From: CAZDUS01 sp964609375
GTDB lineage: Bacteria > Verrucomicrobiota > Kiritimatiellia > CAIKKV01 > CAITUY01
Direction: 5' to 3'
Assembly (NCBI GenBank): GCA_964609375.1
Contig: CAZSSA010000005.1
Location: forward strand, 1-53,886
Length of the DNA: 53,886 bases
Below are positions 1 through 8,532 of this stretch, piece by piece (within the stretch, counting starts at the first letter, position 1; the number at the start of each line of letters is the position of its first letter). The translations under genes were made by a program, and so were the position numbers. The notes under the pieces are model-generated. The model saw nothing but the letters and a program-made list of their open reading frames with translations. It was not told the origin of the DNA and did not search any database.

Positions 1-56
1 GGGAATGGTTGATGGGGAATGGTTGATGGGGAATGGTTGATGGGGAATGGTTGATT
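1..56. repeat. Heptad-period tandem array (GGTTGAT/GGGGAAT family)
   Basis: Four tandem copies of a 14-bp unit, GGGAATGGTTGATG, each being two 7-bp sub-units (GGGGAAT and GGTTGAT types). The last base of the fourth copy differs (t for g). The array runs into the stop codon (TAA on the minus strand, 55-57) of the adjacent glycosyltransferase gene. Related arrays are at 49639-49702 and 53814-53862. The array touches the window edge and may extend further left. Confidence 0.9.
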
Positions 57-861
57 AAGATGGGGAAGAGGAAGTTGGGAGATGGAATGGGGTTGTGTTG
101 ATGGTGACGAGTGGGCCTTGGCGATAACTTTCGCGCTTGTAGGAAGAGGCGGTTGGTTTGCCGATGAGTCTGGTCAAGCAGCGGCGGAGTGTGATGTGCC
201 AGCCGCCTGCATAGGACTCTGAGACGTTCGGGCGCGCGGTCTGGCGGGAGTCTTGTGATGAGCTTCGCGGGACGAAGGCCATATGCAGGCATCGGAAACC
301 GGACTGATCCCAGTTCTGATGGTCGAAGAAGCGGAAGATGTTATTCTTGGAAAATCCGGGGTGGAAAACGAGGTTGCCGCCGTGCAGGCGTTGACCACAT
401 CCCTGCCATGAGGAGATGAGGGAGAAGTTGTAGAGCTTGGTGGCGGTTCGGGATGGGGGCCCCATGAAGCCTTGAGCGGTATGATTGGATTCGTCCAGTT
501 TTTCGCAGTGGAGCGTGTGCCCCACGAGTCGCCAGTCATCCTGGTAGCGTCCCGAAAGGATGTCCAGGCGGAGGCTTTTTAAGCCGGCGGGGTCGTATAG
601 TTCGTCGCCATCCACGCCGAAGACCCAGGTTGGGGTGTCGGCGAGGTTGGCGATCAACTCATGGGATTCGGATGGGTTATGGACACGGTGAATTTCCACT
701 TTTGGGTTGGAGCGCCAGCTGTCCAGGATGGCGGGGGTGCCATCGGTGGAGCCATTGTCGGCCACGATGATGCGGTCGCAGAAGTCGGCGATATTGTGAA
801 GTACGCGGTCGAGGAAGCGGTCCTCGTTGCGGACGAGGATAATGGCGACGATGGAGATCAT
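55..861 (-). CDS. Family 2 glycosyltransferase
   Basis: 268 aa. This is a cytoplasmic sugar transferase that should use a nucleotide sugar to build the surface polysaccharide exported by the ABC transporter encoded upstream. The N-terminus has the GT-A nucleotide-binding pattern (VAIILVRNE, then IIVADNGSTDGT at about 31-42), and a DxD-type metal site lies in VDGDELYD near residue 80. The C-terminal third is not recognisable. It is the last gene of the minus-strand polysaccharide operon, 8 nt after the membrane-protein gene. Its stop codon falls inside the 14-bp repeat array at the window edge. The GT2 assignment is firm; donor and acceptor are unknown. Confidence 0.85.
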   Translation of the reverse strand: MISIVAIILVRNEDRFLDRVLHNIADFCDRIIVADNGSTDGTPAILDSWRSNPKVEIHRVHNPSESHELIANLADTPTWVFGVDGDELYDPAGLKSLRLDILSGRYQDDWRLVGHTLHCEKLDESNHTAQGFMGPPSRTATKLYNFSLISSWQGCGQRLHGGNLVFHPGFSKNNIFRFFDHQNWDQSGFRCLHMAFVPRSSSQDSRQTARPNVSESYAGGWHITLRRCLTRLIGKPTASSYKRESYRQGPLVTINTTPFHLPTSSSPS

Positions 862-869
862 GGGGGGAG

Positions 870-2378
870 TTAGTGGTTCCAGCGATAAAGGCGATATGAA
901 TTGATGCGTTCAACAAGGGTCAGGCCGGGGATGTCGGGCATGGTGGAGATAATGTCATCCACGAGAACCCAGCGGATGTGGCCAGCCGGGTCGGCGGCTT
1001 TCAGGAGATCGGGGTTGCCCTTGAACCAGGATTCAGCGGAGAGAACACGGTGGCGCCATTGCAGGACCTCGGTGTCGAGGTAGGGGTGGGTTTTGCGATC
1101 GACCCAGACGGGAATGCCCGTGTTCAGGCGTGCCTCCTCCATGTGCGGGGCGATAAGAACGATGTCGCCGGGTTGAAGGTGGGCCTGCACCCTGGCGCCA
1201 AGTGCGTGCCAGTGGGGGGTCTGAGTTGATGACAATGTTATCAGTCCGCGCACACCGCACATGGCGGCATAGAGGCAGGCGACTGTAAAAACGACGGCTG
1301 TTGTGGCGACGAGGAAACGGGTGATGCGGAGCGAGTTGAAAAATTCCACGGAAGCGGCAATCAGGATGGCAAGGGAAAGAGGGATGAGGATGACGGAGAC
1401 CCGCCAAGGGAAGAGAAGGCCGAGGGAGGGTGACCGGGTGATGGCGAAAGCGGCCCAAGCGAGAGTGGAAATGGCGATGCAGGAGATCATCATCCGGCGC
1501 AGGGGACGAAGGGGGGCGAGGAGTAGAGCGACGGCGATCAGTCCGAGTTTTAGCCACGCTAGGTGGTTCCACCAGACGCGGGGATTGGCGTGGTGAGGGA
1601 GGCGGATGTTAAACAGAATGGCTTGGGCCTGAGCGAAGGTGTCCGGTGTGGTGGGACTGAAACGCCACAGTTGCATGGCGGCAAATAATGTCAAGCCGCT
1701 GGCGCCGGCAAGGGTGAGGATGACGGCTTGGCGCGGACGGCGTGTGTCGCGCCAGAGATGCCATCCGGTGGCCAGAAGGAGGCTCCCGGCGCTGAGGGTG
1801 TAGGAGAAGTGAAAAGCGATGGTGGCGAGCAAGGCGGCGACAGCCAAGGCGGGACGTTGCTTCAATAGCAATGCGACCGCGACCAGGAGGAAGGCGCCAA
1901 AGACGCAAGGCTGGAAGGTGCCGCCCAGTAGATATTGATTGGCGAGTCCGGAGGTCCAGAATCCTGAGTTGAAAGGGGCGGGGAACCGCTGGGTGCGAAA
2001 ATTCAATTCCATGGAAAAGAGGAGGGTGAGTGTGGCCATCACGAGAGTGCGGCCCTGCCAGCCTGAGCGGGGTGTCAGTTGGTGGACGATGAACCAGAAG
2101 GCGATGCCGGCGATGCCGAGGATGGAATAGAAGGCGGCATGGAGCAGGAGGGGGGATATTCGGATGAGTGACGCTGAGAGGAGGGTGAACAGGGGGAAGG
2201 CATCGCGGGTGGCGGCAAACCAATCGTTTGCCAGGGTGCCACCGTTGGCATTGACGACGGCGTGGAAGCAATAGGAGTTCTGGTTGCCGGAAAAAAGGGG
2301 AAGTTGGCTATGGGCGAGGGCGAAGAGAAGCCCCCAGAAAAGGGGTTCGAGGAAGGGGCGGATGCGGGGGGTGGTCAT
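870..2378 (-). CDS. Polytopic membrane protein, GT-C-like topology
   Basis: 502 aa with about ten hydrophobic segments followed by a soluble C-terminal tail of roughly 110 residues (from about residue 390). An acidic motif, NDWF, sits in the first extracytoplasmic loop near residue 52. The topology resembles GT-C integral-membrane glycosyltransferases and the Planctomycetes-type DUF6798 membrane proteins, but I see no motif that proves catalysis. It lies between two glycosyltransferase genes on the same strand, so a role in making or modifying the exported glycan is likely. The start at 2378 lacks an obvious Shine-Dalgarno. Function is uncertain. Confidence 0.7.
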   Translation of the reverse strand: MTTPRIRPFLEPLFWGLLFALAHSQLPLFSGNQNSYCFHAVVNANGGTLANDWFAATRDAFPLFTLLSASLIRISPLLLHAAFYSILGIAGIAFWFIVHQLTPRSGWQGRTLVMATLTLLFSMELNFRTQRFPAPFNSGFWTSGLANQYLLGGTFQPCVFGAFLLVAVALLLKQRPALAVAALLATIAFHFSYTLSAGSLLLATGWHLWRDTRRPRQAVILTLAGASGLTLFAAMQLWRFSPTTPDTFAQAQAILFNIRLPHHANPRVWWNHLAWLKLGLIAVALLLAPLRPLRRMMISCIAISTLAWAAFAITRSPSLGLLFPWRVSVILIPLSLAILIAASVEFFNSLRITRFLVATTAVVFTVACLYAAMCGVRGLITLSSTQTPHWHALGARVQAHLQPGDIVLIAPHMEEARLNTGIPVWVDRKTHPYLDTEVLQWRHRVLSAESWFKGNPDLLKAADPAGHIRWVLVDDIISTMPDIPGLTLVERINSYRLYRWNH

Positions 2379-2387
2379 TGGGGAAAA

Positions 2388-2413
2388 GGGTTCAGGGTTC
2401 GGGGTTCAGGAAG
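2388..2413. repeat. Heptad-period array (GGGTTCA family)
   Basis: Units GGGTTCA, GGGTTCG, GGGTTCA, then GGAAG. The whole 26-bp string recurs exactly at 8540-8565, and its first 23 bp recur at 14868-14890. It lies in the 118-bp gap between two minus-strand genes of the polysaccharide operon. Confidence 0.85.
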
Positions 2414-2423
2414 AAGTCGGGGC

Positions 2424-2484
2424 GCCGCTGGGCCTGCCCGCAATGCTGCGCATAGCACTGCAGGTGGGGACAGCGGCTACTACA
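2424..2484. repeat. Large REP-like imperfect hairpin with GTAG foot
   Basis: Outer arms GCCGCTG (2424-2430) and CAGCGGC (2471-2477) enclose nested complementary pairs CCTGC/GCAGG and TGCT/AGCA. Immediately right is CTAC (2477-2480), giving GTAG 5' of the hairpin on the minus strand. That is the layout of REP elements used by RAYT transposases. It fills most of the rest of the 2379-2496 intergenic region. Confidence 0.5.
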
Positions 2485-2496
2485 CGGGAGGGCGTT

Positions 2497-3252
2497 TTAT
2501 TTTTTAATAGGGATGCGGGTGATCCAGTGGTTCAGGCGGGCACGCAGGGCGACGTTGAAGTTCAGTTCACCTTTTTGGAATCCCATGCGGGGGACTTGTT
2601 GCCAGCCGCCGGACACTTCGGATAGACCGTGAATGATGTAGGCTTCGAGTCGTTGATCGGGGTGTGTCAGAAGCCAGTCCCAATTGACAATTTTCGGGTT
2701 CATATCGCGGCCCTGTGCCAATTGTTTCTCCTTGGTCATGGCCAGGGTTTCGGTCCAGGCGCGTTCATCACAGCGCCACTTGTTATAGATGAGGTCGAGG
2801 TAACGGTTCCAGTCGCAGGAGCGGTCATAATAGGCGACGCCACATCCGACGACTTTGTGGGGAGACTGGTAATTCGGCATGTAGAGGAAACGGGGGGTGT
2901 TTCCGAGCCAGTCGGCGAGGGCGGCATCCGGGTGGCGGCGGACAATGATGTCGAAGTCGCAATAGAGGATGGAGTCGAACCGGTCCACTGCTTGTTTTGC
3001 CCACCAGCCTTTGCAACACCACTTGCGATTGGCGAGGACCTCCGGGGGCATTTGATGATCCACGACGACTTCGCCGAAGTATTGCCGGTAGGGGGCGAAG
3101 CGGGTTTCCGCCAATGGATCAATGTAGATGAGGGCTTGGCGCCAGAAGTCCGGATTCTGCCTCAGGGTCCAGCGTAATTCAGCCATGGCGATTTCGAAAC
3201 CGTCGGGTGAGTAAAACAAGCCGGCGATGAGTTTAGGGATGGGCTTGCTCAT
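2497..3252 (-). CDS. GT8-like glycosyltransferase
   Basis: 251 aa. Probable cytoplasmic glycosyltransferase with a GT-A style fold. Residues about 93-103 read SILYCDFDIIV, a DxD-containing strand typical of enzymes that bind a metal-nucleotide sugar, preceded by WAKQAVDRFD. There is no signal peptide or membrane segment. The start codon overlaps the stop of the upstream GT4 gene by ATGA, indicating translational coupling in the wzm-wzt-GT operon. The family is not one I can name with certainty; GT8 or an uncharacterised GT-A family are the best guesses. Confidence 0.65.
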   Translation of the reverse strand: MSKPIPKLIAGLFYSPDGFEIAMAELRWTLRQNPDFWRQALIYIDPLAETRFAPYRQYFGEVVVDHQMPPEVLANRKWCCKGWWAKQAVDRFDSILYCDFDIIVRRHPDAALADWLGNTPRFLYMPNYQSPHKVVGCGVAYYDRSCDWNRYLDLIYNKWRCDERAWTETLAMTKEKQLAQGRDMNPKIVNWDWLLTHPDQRLEAYIIHGLSEVSGGWQQVPRMGFQKGELNFNVALRARLNHWITRIPIKK

Positions 3253-4331
3253 GAGGCTCTTGATTTCAGGACCAGTTGGCGGATGACATTGGCGTAGGCC
3301 ATGACCATGGTATCGCCGTCGGGGGCGCGGGAAAGGACCTGCTGGTGATAGGTGGTGTAGTTGTTACGCAAGGAGAGGATGGCGGCGGCGGGATCGGTTT
3401 TGAAGCCGATGCCATAACGGAGACCGGCTTCCACGATGCCGCCGCCGTCCTCGTGATAAACCATGGGGAGACCGCATTGGGCGGCTTCCACATGGTGCAT
3501 GCCGCAGGGTTCCCAGAGGCTGGCGGTGATATGGGCGTGGCATTGGCGGAGGAGTGCGGCGAGCTGATGTCCGCTGGCGGGCGGGAATGTCCGGGCGGAT
3601 TTCCACTTCAGGGAGGCGGGCCAGCGTCCGATGACCCACAATTCCACACCCGAGAGGGAGCCATCGGCGATCAGGTGGTCGACTTGCTCGTAGACGGGAA
3701 AGCCCTTCATGGGATTATCGGACCAATGGTGGGTGGAAATCCGGAAGGGGGCCCCAGGGGAGAAGGTCTGCTGACCGATCGGGTGGAAGATGGCCGGGTC
3801 GGCGCCGTTATAGATGACGGAGTGTGGACGGGAGGGGTCGAACCAGCGGGCGGCGAAGTAGTCGCGCAGCCATTCCGAGATAAAGACGGTGTAATGGGCG
3901 TCCCGGTTCGCCTCGTCCAGAAGTTTATCCATGAAGGATGAATTTTTGCGCTGATCGCATTCGTTGATGCGGTGCAGGATTTGGACGCGGGGATGTTGGT
4001 GTTTGAAGTCGCGGATGGCGGCGGGTCCGAAGGCCTTGCTTTCCAAATCCTCGCGCGGGTCGATCATGACAATGACATCGACGGATGGGCTGAGGTGATA
4101 TTGGACATGGCAGCCGCGCCGGCGCAGGCAGGCCGCGAGTTGGTGGACAAAGACGCTGCTGCCGCCCCAGGGGCCGGCGACGGGGCGCATACTGATGGCG
4201 ATGGTGCAGGTTGGTTCTGCTCGCCATTCCTGCCAGCGGGCGGCGCCCGTGCGGGAGAGGAGATTCCAGTAGTTGAGCGCAGAACGAATTGAACGATTCG
4301 CCAAGGCGCGGATGGGGGTGACGGGATTCAT
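3249..4331 (-). CDS. Family 4 glycosyltransferase
   Basis: 360 aa GT-B glycosyltransferase. The C-terminal domain carries the family's E-x7-E signature in WEPCGMHHVEAAQCGLPMVY (about residues 277-296), which binds the nucleotide-sugar donor, and a preceding HHWSDNPMKGF segment. The N-terminal half has a glycine-rich loop (GPWGGSSVF) near residue 55. It overlaps its neighbours by 4 nt on both sides (ATGA at 4328-4331 and 3249-3252), so it sits tightly in the polysaccharide operon. It probably extends the glycan carried by Wzm/Wzt; sugar specificity cannot be read. Confidence 0.85.
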   Translation of the reverse strand: MNPVTPIRALANRSIRSALNYWNLLSRTGAARWQEWRAEPTCTIAISMRPVAGPWGGSSVFVHQLAACLRRRGCHVQYHLSPSVDVIVMIDPREDLESKAFGPAAIRDFKHQHPRVQILHRINECDQRKNSSFMDKLLDEANRDAHYTVFISEWLRDYFAARWFDPSRPHSVIYNGADPAIFHPIGQQTFSPGAPFRISTHHWSDNPMKGFPVYEQVDHLIADGSLSGVELWVIGRWPASLKWKSARTFPPASGHQLAALLRQCHAHITASLWEPCGMHHVEAAQCGLPMVYHEDGGGIVEAGLRYGIGFKTDPAAAILSLRNNYTTYHQQVLSRAPDGDTMVMAYANVIRQLVLKSRAS

Positions 4332-5638
4332 AAGGGTATTTCCGGCCCGAGTATGTTGAACTTGATATGAGGGGCGATGGAGCCGTGACGGGCTGACAAC
4401 CAGTAAGGGGATTGACTAAGGCCGCCGCGAACCGAGAATTTGATGCCGGGTGCATTGACGCCTGGCCGGCTAATCCATTTTTGGTTATGGAGCACGATGT
4501 GCAGTTCAATCTTGTATGATCCCTCGTTCAGGAGCTGCGGGGGAATGCGGGCCGTCAGACGGTTCAGTCCGGGAGTGATGGGTGGCCATTGGTCGATGGC
4601 GCCATCGGTGTGCGTTGCGACAAACACGGCATCGCCGCTGGAGGTTGACAGCGAAAATCCGACAATCAGGGCGGAAGAGGGGCGCTCGCAGACTCCTTCG
4701 ATCAAAATATTCAGAGGTTCATCAGCGTGTAAATCGCGTTGCAACAAATGCCCTTCCTGATCGATAAGGGCAAGGCGTTGGGGCGTGAAGTTCGGATTGA
4801 CCATTATGGGCTTGTCGGGGTCCTGATGCCACTCGGTTTCGTGTGTGTTGAAATCCATATAGCGGGAGATAATGGTTTCCGGGTCGCCTTGATCCACGAC
4901 CTTGCCGTGGTGCAGCCAGATGCAGCGTGTGCAGAATGAGCGGATGGCGTTCATCTGGTGGCTGACGAAGAGCACGGTGCGCCCATCGCGCGCCACGTCG
5001 CCGAGTTTGCCGATGCATTTCTTCTGGAACTGGGCATCCCCGACGGCGAGGACTTCGTCCACGATGAGGATTTCGGTGTCCAGATGGGCAGCCACGGCAA
5101 AGGCGAGGCGGACGGTCATGCCACTGGAGTAACGACGGACGGGGGTATCCAGAAACTGATCCACCTCGGCGAAGGCCACAATCTCGTCGAACTTTCGGTC
5201 GATATCCACCTTTTTCATGCCGAGGATGGTGCCATTCATGTAGATATTCTCGCGCCCGGTCAAGTCGGGGTGGAAGCCGGTGCCCACTTCGAGGAGGGAC
5301 CCCCAGCGCCCGTCGATGATGGCTTCGCCCGATGTGGGCTCGGTGATCCGGCTGAGGATTTTCAGGAGGGTGGATTTTCCGGCGCCGTTGCGGCCGATGA
5401 TGCCGACGACTTCGCCCTCCTCGACATCAAAGGAGACGTCGTCGAGAGCTTGGAACAACCCTTGATGGTTGGTGAGGGAATGGCGGTTTCCGCCAATGCG
5501 GGTCATGTGTTCGAGAGGGTTATGGCCCCGCAGTTTGAGCCAGAGGTAATAGAGTTCATCCTGCAAGGTTTTGCGCCCGATGATACCAAGGCGGTAACTC
5601 TTGGAAAGATGGCTGACTTGAATGATGGGGTTGCTCAT
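4328..5638 (-). CDS. wzt: O-antigen/polysaccharide ABC transporter ATPase
   Basis: 436 aa. ATPase subunit of an O-polysaccharide exporter that moves undecaprenyl-linked glycan across the inner membrane. Walker A is GRNGAGKST near residue 83, the ABC signature is YSSGM followed by TVRLAFAVA near 167, and Walker B is EILIVDEVLAVGD. The extra 160 or so C-terminal residues match the carbohydrate-binding domain found in Wzt proteins, which select the correct chain terminus. The gene lies 4 nt downstream of its permease and overlaps the GT4 gene. ATPase and pairing are firm; the substrate is unknown. Confidence 0.92.
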   Translation of the reverse strand: MSNPIIQVSHLSKSYRLGIIGRKTLQDELYYLWLKLRGHNPLEHMTRIGGNRHSLTNHQGLFQALDDVSFDVEEGEVVGIIGRNGAGKSTLLKILSRITEPTSGEAIIDGRWGSLLEVGTGFHPDLTGRENIYMNGTILGMKKVDIDRKFDEIVAFAEVDQFLDTPVRRYSSGMTVRLAFAVAAHLDTEILIVDEVLAVGDAQFQKKCIGKLGDVARDGRTVLFVSHQMNAIRSFCTRCIWLHHGKVVDQGDPETIISRYMDFNTHETEWHQDPDKPIMVNPNFTPQRLALIDQEGHLLQRDLHADEPLNILIEGVCERPSSALIVGFSLSTSSGDAVFVATHTDGAIDQWPPITPGLNRLTARIPPQLLNEGSYKIELHIVLHNQKWISRPGVNAPGIKFSVRGGLSQSPYWLSARHGSIAPHIKFNILGPEIPL

Positions 5639-5642
5639 GGTG

Positions 5643-6479
5643 TTAAACGGTGTCGATGAACGTGCGTTGAACCTTGTTGAAGACGAGAATGCCGGAGATG
5701 GCGAGTACGATGGAGGAAACGAGGGAGGAGAGGAGGATGGTCATGTCGGCCGTGCCGGTACCCAGAAAGGCGAGACGGTTGAAGATGACGACACCGGCCA
5801 TGGGGTTCCAGACAAGGATCCAGTGGAGGTTATCAGAGACACGGGTGGCGGACCAGGGGATGGGAGTGGCATACATCCAGAGCTGGGTGAGGAAGGTCAT
5901 GGCGAACCGGAGGTCGCGGTACTTGGCTGTGAGGGCGGCGAGCCAGAGGCCGACGCCTAGTCCAGCGAGAGCGGTCTGGAAAATAAGGACGGGGACCCAG
6001 GCGATCCATTGAGTGGGGTGGATGGAGGGCGTACCGGATATTTGGTAGTAGGCGTAGAATCCAAGGAACATGAGGAAGTTGAGGATCAGTTGGCCGGAGT
6101 TCTTGGCGACGAGGGAGACAGGGATAATGAGGCGGGGGAAATAGACCTTGCCAAAGATGTGTGTGTTGCTGATGAACGTGCCGGAGATATCGGTAAGGCA
6201 ACTCTGGAAGAATGTCCAGAAGACCATGCCGCTCATGTAGAAGAGGAAGGCGGGGGTGCCGTCGGTGCTTAATCCGGCGATGTTACCGAAGACCACGGTA
6301 AACACGAGGGTCGTAGCCACGGGTTGCAGGACGTACCAGACAGGTCCGAGGATCGTCTGCTTGTAGAGGGTGGTGAAGTCCCGGCGGACGAGGAACCAGA
6401 GGAGGTCGCGGTAATGAACGAATTCCTTCCAGTTGGCTGTCCACCAGGGTTGATTGGCGCGTATGTGTGTTCGGTGCAT
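5643..6479 (-). CDS. wzm: Polysaccharide ABC transporter permease
   Basis: 278 aa ABC-2 type permease, the partner of the downstream Wzt ATPase, with about six membrane segments. It opens with the amphipathic stretch (KEFVHYRDLLWFLVRRDF) that is characteristic of Wzm/TagG proteins. The ATG at 6479 gives normal length; reading further upstream enters 100 N. It is the first gene of the minus-strand operon, and its promoter must lie in or beyond the gap at 6492-6591. I cannot exclude a few missing N-terminal residues. Confidence 0.9.
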   Translation of the reverse strand: MHRTHIRANQPWWTANWKEFVHYRDLLWFLVRRDFTTLYKQTILGPVWYVLQPVATTLVFTVVFGNIAGLSTDGTPAFLFYMSGMVFWTFFQSCLTDISGTFISNTHIFGKVYFPRLIIPVSLVAKNSGQLILNFLMFLGFYAYYQISGTPSIHPTQWIAWVPVLIFQTALAGLGVGLWLAALTAKYRDLRFAMTFLTQLWMYATPIPWSATRVSDNLHWILVWNPMAGVVIFNRLAFLGTGTADMTILLSSLVSSIVLAISGILVFNKVQRTFIDTV

Positions 6480-6491
6480 GGGGGGAGGGGG

Positions 6492-6591
6492 NNNNNNNNN
6501 NNNNNNNNNNNNNNNNNNNNNNNNNNNNNNNNNNNNNNNNNNNNNNNNNNNNNNNNNNNNNNNNNNNNNNNNNNNNNNNNNNNNNNNNNNN
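6492..6591. other. Scaffold gap (100 N)
   Basis: A run of exactly 100 N, probably a placeholder length. The left flank is G-rich (GGGGGGAGGGGG). It hides the upstream region of the polysaccharide operon, so any promoter or extra gene there is unknown. Confidence 0.99.
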
Positions 6592-6639
6592 TTTCCGGGC
6601 AGACTTCGTCCCCGTCGATTATGCGTTGCTTGTATATGC

Positions 6640-6664
6640 GCCGACCACACAGGGTCGGCCTACA
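6640..6664. repeat. REP-like hairpin with GTAG foot
   Basis: Perfect 7-bp stem GCCGACC (6640-6646) and GGTCGGC (6653-6659) with a 6-nt loop ACACAG, directly followed by CTAC (6660-6663), i.e. GTAG then hairpin on the minus strand. It lies between the gap and the GbsR-type gene. Confidence 0.6.
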
Positions 6665-6693
6665 ACTTTTATAAATAATAAGAGTGTCGCTCG

Positions 6694-7185
6694 TTACTTT
6701 ACTCGGGTGAGTAATTTCACCACGGGGTTTTCCAAAATGGACATGGCGGTATCGCGGAGTTTGCGAGCACGTTTGACGCGGCCCAGCACGAAGGCGGCTT
6801 CGGTTCCGGAAGTGCCCGCGAGTTGACCTTCCGCCTGCTGCAATTCCGTTGCCAGGAGGCTCATTTTGTTGCGCACCATGATCAGGAGGCCCTGATGGAG
6901 GGCAGTGGCGATATCGGGGGCGGTGCGGTAGTAGGCCTTACGGTCGCCCGACTTCCATGAGCGGCGGACAAGGCCAAGGTTTTCAAGTTGGCGGGCGGAA
7001 ATGCTGACAGCGGCTTTGCTTAGACCAAGATCACGGGCGATATCATCCAGGGATTGTTCTTCCTGTAACAGGTACAGGTGGACGAGGATTTGGCCGACAA
7101 TACGCCCGAGTCCGAGGTCCTGAGCGGTTCTGCCGCCGACCTCGGTCAGGTGCTTCCGGACGTCAGCTATGGATGAGTTATTCAT
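6694..7185 (-). CDS. GbsR/MarR-family transcriptional regulator
   Basis: 163 aa winged-helix DNA-binding protein. A helix-turn-helix lies at about 41-75 (LDDIARDLGLSKAAVSISAR), followed by a wing containing RRSWKSGDRKAYYR, which is typical of GbsR-type regulators. The C-terminal helices should dimerise. It is divergent from mscL, with 155 bp between them. GbsR relatives control osmoprotectant genes in other bacteria, which fits the mechanosensitive-channel neighbour, but that link is inference. A TTGACT-17-TATTTT promoter precedes it, and near-repeats ATCGTTTAC and ATCGTTAAC lie next to its start, which suggests autoregulation. Confidence 0.85.
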   Translation of the reverse strand: MNNSSIADVRKHLTEVGGRTAQDLGLGRIVGQILVHLYLLQEEQSLDDIARDLGLSKAAVSISARQLENLGLVRRSWKSGDRKAYYRTAPDIATALHQGLLIMVRNKMSLLATELQQAEGQLAGTSGTEAAFVLGRVKRARKLRDTAMSILENPVVKLLTRVK

Positions 7186-7215
7186 GCCTGATCGTTTACA
7201 AAATCGTTAACGCAC

Positions 7216-7244
7216 AAAATATCGTGATCGTGGAAGGGAGTCAA
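7216..7244 (-). promoter_or_regulatory. Sigma-70-type promoter for the GbsR-like gene
   Basis: On the minus strand: TTGACT (7239-7244), 17-nt spacer, TATTTT (7216-7221), ending 31 nt before the start codon at 7185. Two similar 9-mers (TCGTTTACA, TCGTTAACG) between the -10 and the start could be an operator. Confidence 0.5.
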
Positions 7245-7340
7245 GCGCCTGTTTTGATGGCTTGATCTGACTTAGACGGAGTGTATCATGACGTTGCGTC
7301 TAAACTGTGCGGCGGAAAGCCGGGAAAGGACAGGTGAGGT

Positions 7341-7760
7341 ATGAGTCTGGTGAAGGAATTCAAAGAGTTCGCGATGCGCGGGAATGTCATGGATATGGCG
7401 GTGGGGATTATTATCGGCGGGGCTTTCGGCAAGATTATCTCGTCATTGGTGACGGATGTCCTGATGCCGCCTATTGGCAAGTTGACTGGTGGCGTGGATT
7501 TTTCCGAGATGTTTGTGGTGATAGGCGGGGGGGCGTACGAGACGCTGGCCAAGGCGAAGGAAGCGGGGGCCGCGACGATCAACTACGGTCTGTTTATCAA
7601 TGCGGTGATCAATTTTGTGATCGTTGCCTTTGCGATCTTCATGATGATCAAGGGAATGAATGCGCTCAAGAGGAAAGAGGCGGCGAAAGCGGCGGCACCG
7701 GCGCCGACACCCGAGGATGTGAAGTTGCTGACGGAAATCCGGGATTTGCTGAAGAAGTAG
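7341..7760 (+). CDS. mscL: Large-conductance mechanosensitive channel MscL
   Basis: 139 aa inner-membrane pentameric channel that opens under turgor stress. The N-terminal amphipathic helix and TM1 are clear (KEFKEFAMRGNVMDMAVGII, then GGAFGKIISSLVTDVLMPPIG), then a periplasmic loop, TM2 (FINAVINFVIVAFAIFMMIK) and a charged C-terminal helix ending LLTEIRDLLKK. Length is normal for the family. A GGTGAGGT Shine-Dalgarno directly precedes the ATG. An inverted repeat TTAGACG...CGTCTAA (7272-7303) lies in its upstream region and could be regulatory. Confidence 0.97.
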   Translation: MSLVKEFKEFAMRGNVMDMAVGIIIGGAFGKIISSLVTDVLMPPIGKLTGGVDFSEMFVVIGGGAYETLAKAKEAGAATINYGLFINAVINFVIVAFAIFMMIKGMNALKRKEAAKAAAPAPTPEDVKLLTEIRDLLKK

Positions 7761-7774
7761 GGAAAGGAATGATG

Positions 7775-8515
7775 ATGAAAGCAATTATTGTGACGGCGGT
7801 TTGTTTGGTGGCGGTGGGGGTATTGGCGCAGGAAAAAGCGGTGCCAGTATGGAGTACCAGTGCGTCGGCAGCGGCGAATTTAGCGCGGGGGAATACCCGT
7901 TCCATGTTGTTAAATGGTGGCATTGTCTCGGAGGCCAAGCAGGGACAGAACGAGGCTAGGATCGGAGTTGAGGCTAATTTCGGGGAAACCGAGATTGTGA
8001 CGACCAACGGGACAAAGGCGATGGATACCAACGTTCAAAACTCACGGGCGTTTGCCGAGTATCGACGTCTGTGGGATGACCGGGATTACGGATATCTGAA
8101 TGGTGAGATCCGCAATGATGATATTGCCGATATTGATTACGAGATGAAGGTGGGGCCCGGTGTCGGTCGGTATTTCGTCAAGAGAGATACGCAGAAACTC
8201 TCTGGGGAAATAGGCGCAACGTATATCAAGCAGAAACTGGCGGGGGTGGAGGATGATACGGTGGCGTTGCGGGTCGCCCAGCGGTATGAGTGCAAGGTGG
8301 GGACGGGCGGAAAGCTCTATGAGGCGGTGGAGTATTTGCCGTCATTCGATGATTTTTCGATATTCCTGATGAATGCCGAGGCGGGGGCGGAAGCGATGAT
8401 GAATGAGCGGATGAGTCTGCGTCTGGCGATACAGGATAAGTACAACAGTGATCCGGCGCCGGGCAAGAAGCAGAATGATTTTATCCTGGTTGGCGGGTTG
8501 ACGGTGAAGTTGTAA
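7775..8515 (+). CDS. DUF481 outer-membrane beta-barrel protein
   Basis: 246 aa. A signal peptide (MKAIIVTAVCLVAVGVLAQE) is followed by alternating-residue beta strands (for example SASAAANLARGNTRS and the closing FILVGGLTVKL), the pattern of DUF481/YdiY-type barrels believed to sit in the outer membrane. Three in-frame ATGs occur at 7769, 7772 and 7775. I chose 7775 because GGAAAGGA then sits 6 nt upstream, whereas it abuts 7769. It follows mscL by only 14 nt, so the two are probably co-transcribed and may share a role in envelope stress; this is inferred. Confidence 0.8.
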   Translation: MKAIIVTAVCLVAVGVLAQEKAVPVWSTSASAAANLARGNTRSMLLNGGIVSEAKQGQNEARIGVEANFGETEIVTTNGTKAMDTNVQNSRAFAEYRRLWDDRDYGYLNGEIRNDDIADIDYEMKVGPGVGRYFVKRDTQKLSGEIGATYIKQKLAGVEDDTVALRVAQRYECKVGTGGKLYEAVEYLPSFDDFSIFLMNAEAGAEAMMNERMSLRLAIQDKYNSDPAPGKKQNDFILVGGLTVKL

Positions 8516-8532
8516 GGGGGGGGAGGGGGGTA

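Noticed and set aside
1..56. CRISPR-like regular repeats
   Set aside because: The units are directly contiguous, 7 or 14 bp long and without spacers; no cas gene is near. The same applies to all other heptad arrays.
3276..3941. Long plus-strand open frames opposite the polysaccharide genes
   Set aside because: They mirror the codon structure of the GT and ABC genes on the minus strand, have Gly/Asp/Val-rich composition and no domain motifs. The same reasoning removes other long shadow frames, for example 13879-14925, 30338-31300 and 34976-36604.
7307..7774. 402-aa frame spanning mscL and the DUF481 gene
   Set aside because: Its first 156 residues overlap mscL out of frame and are low-complexity; the signal peptide at 7775 marks the true start.
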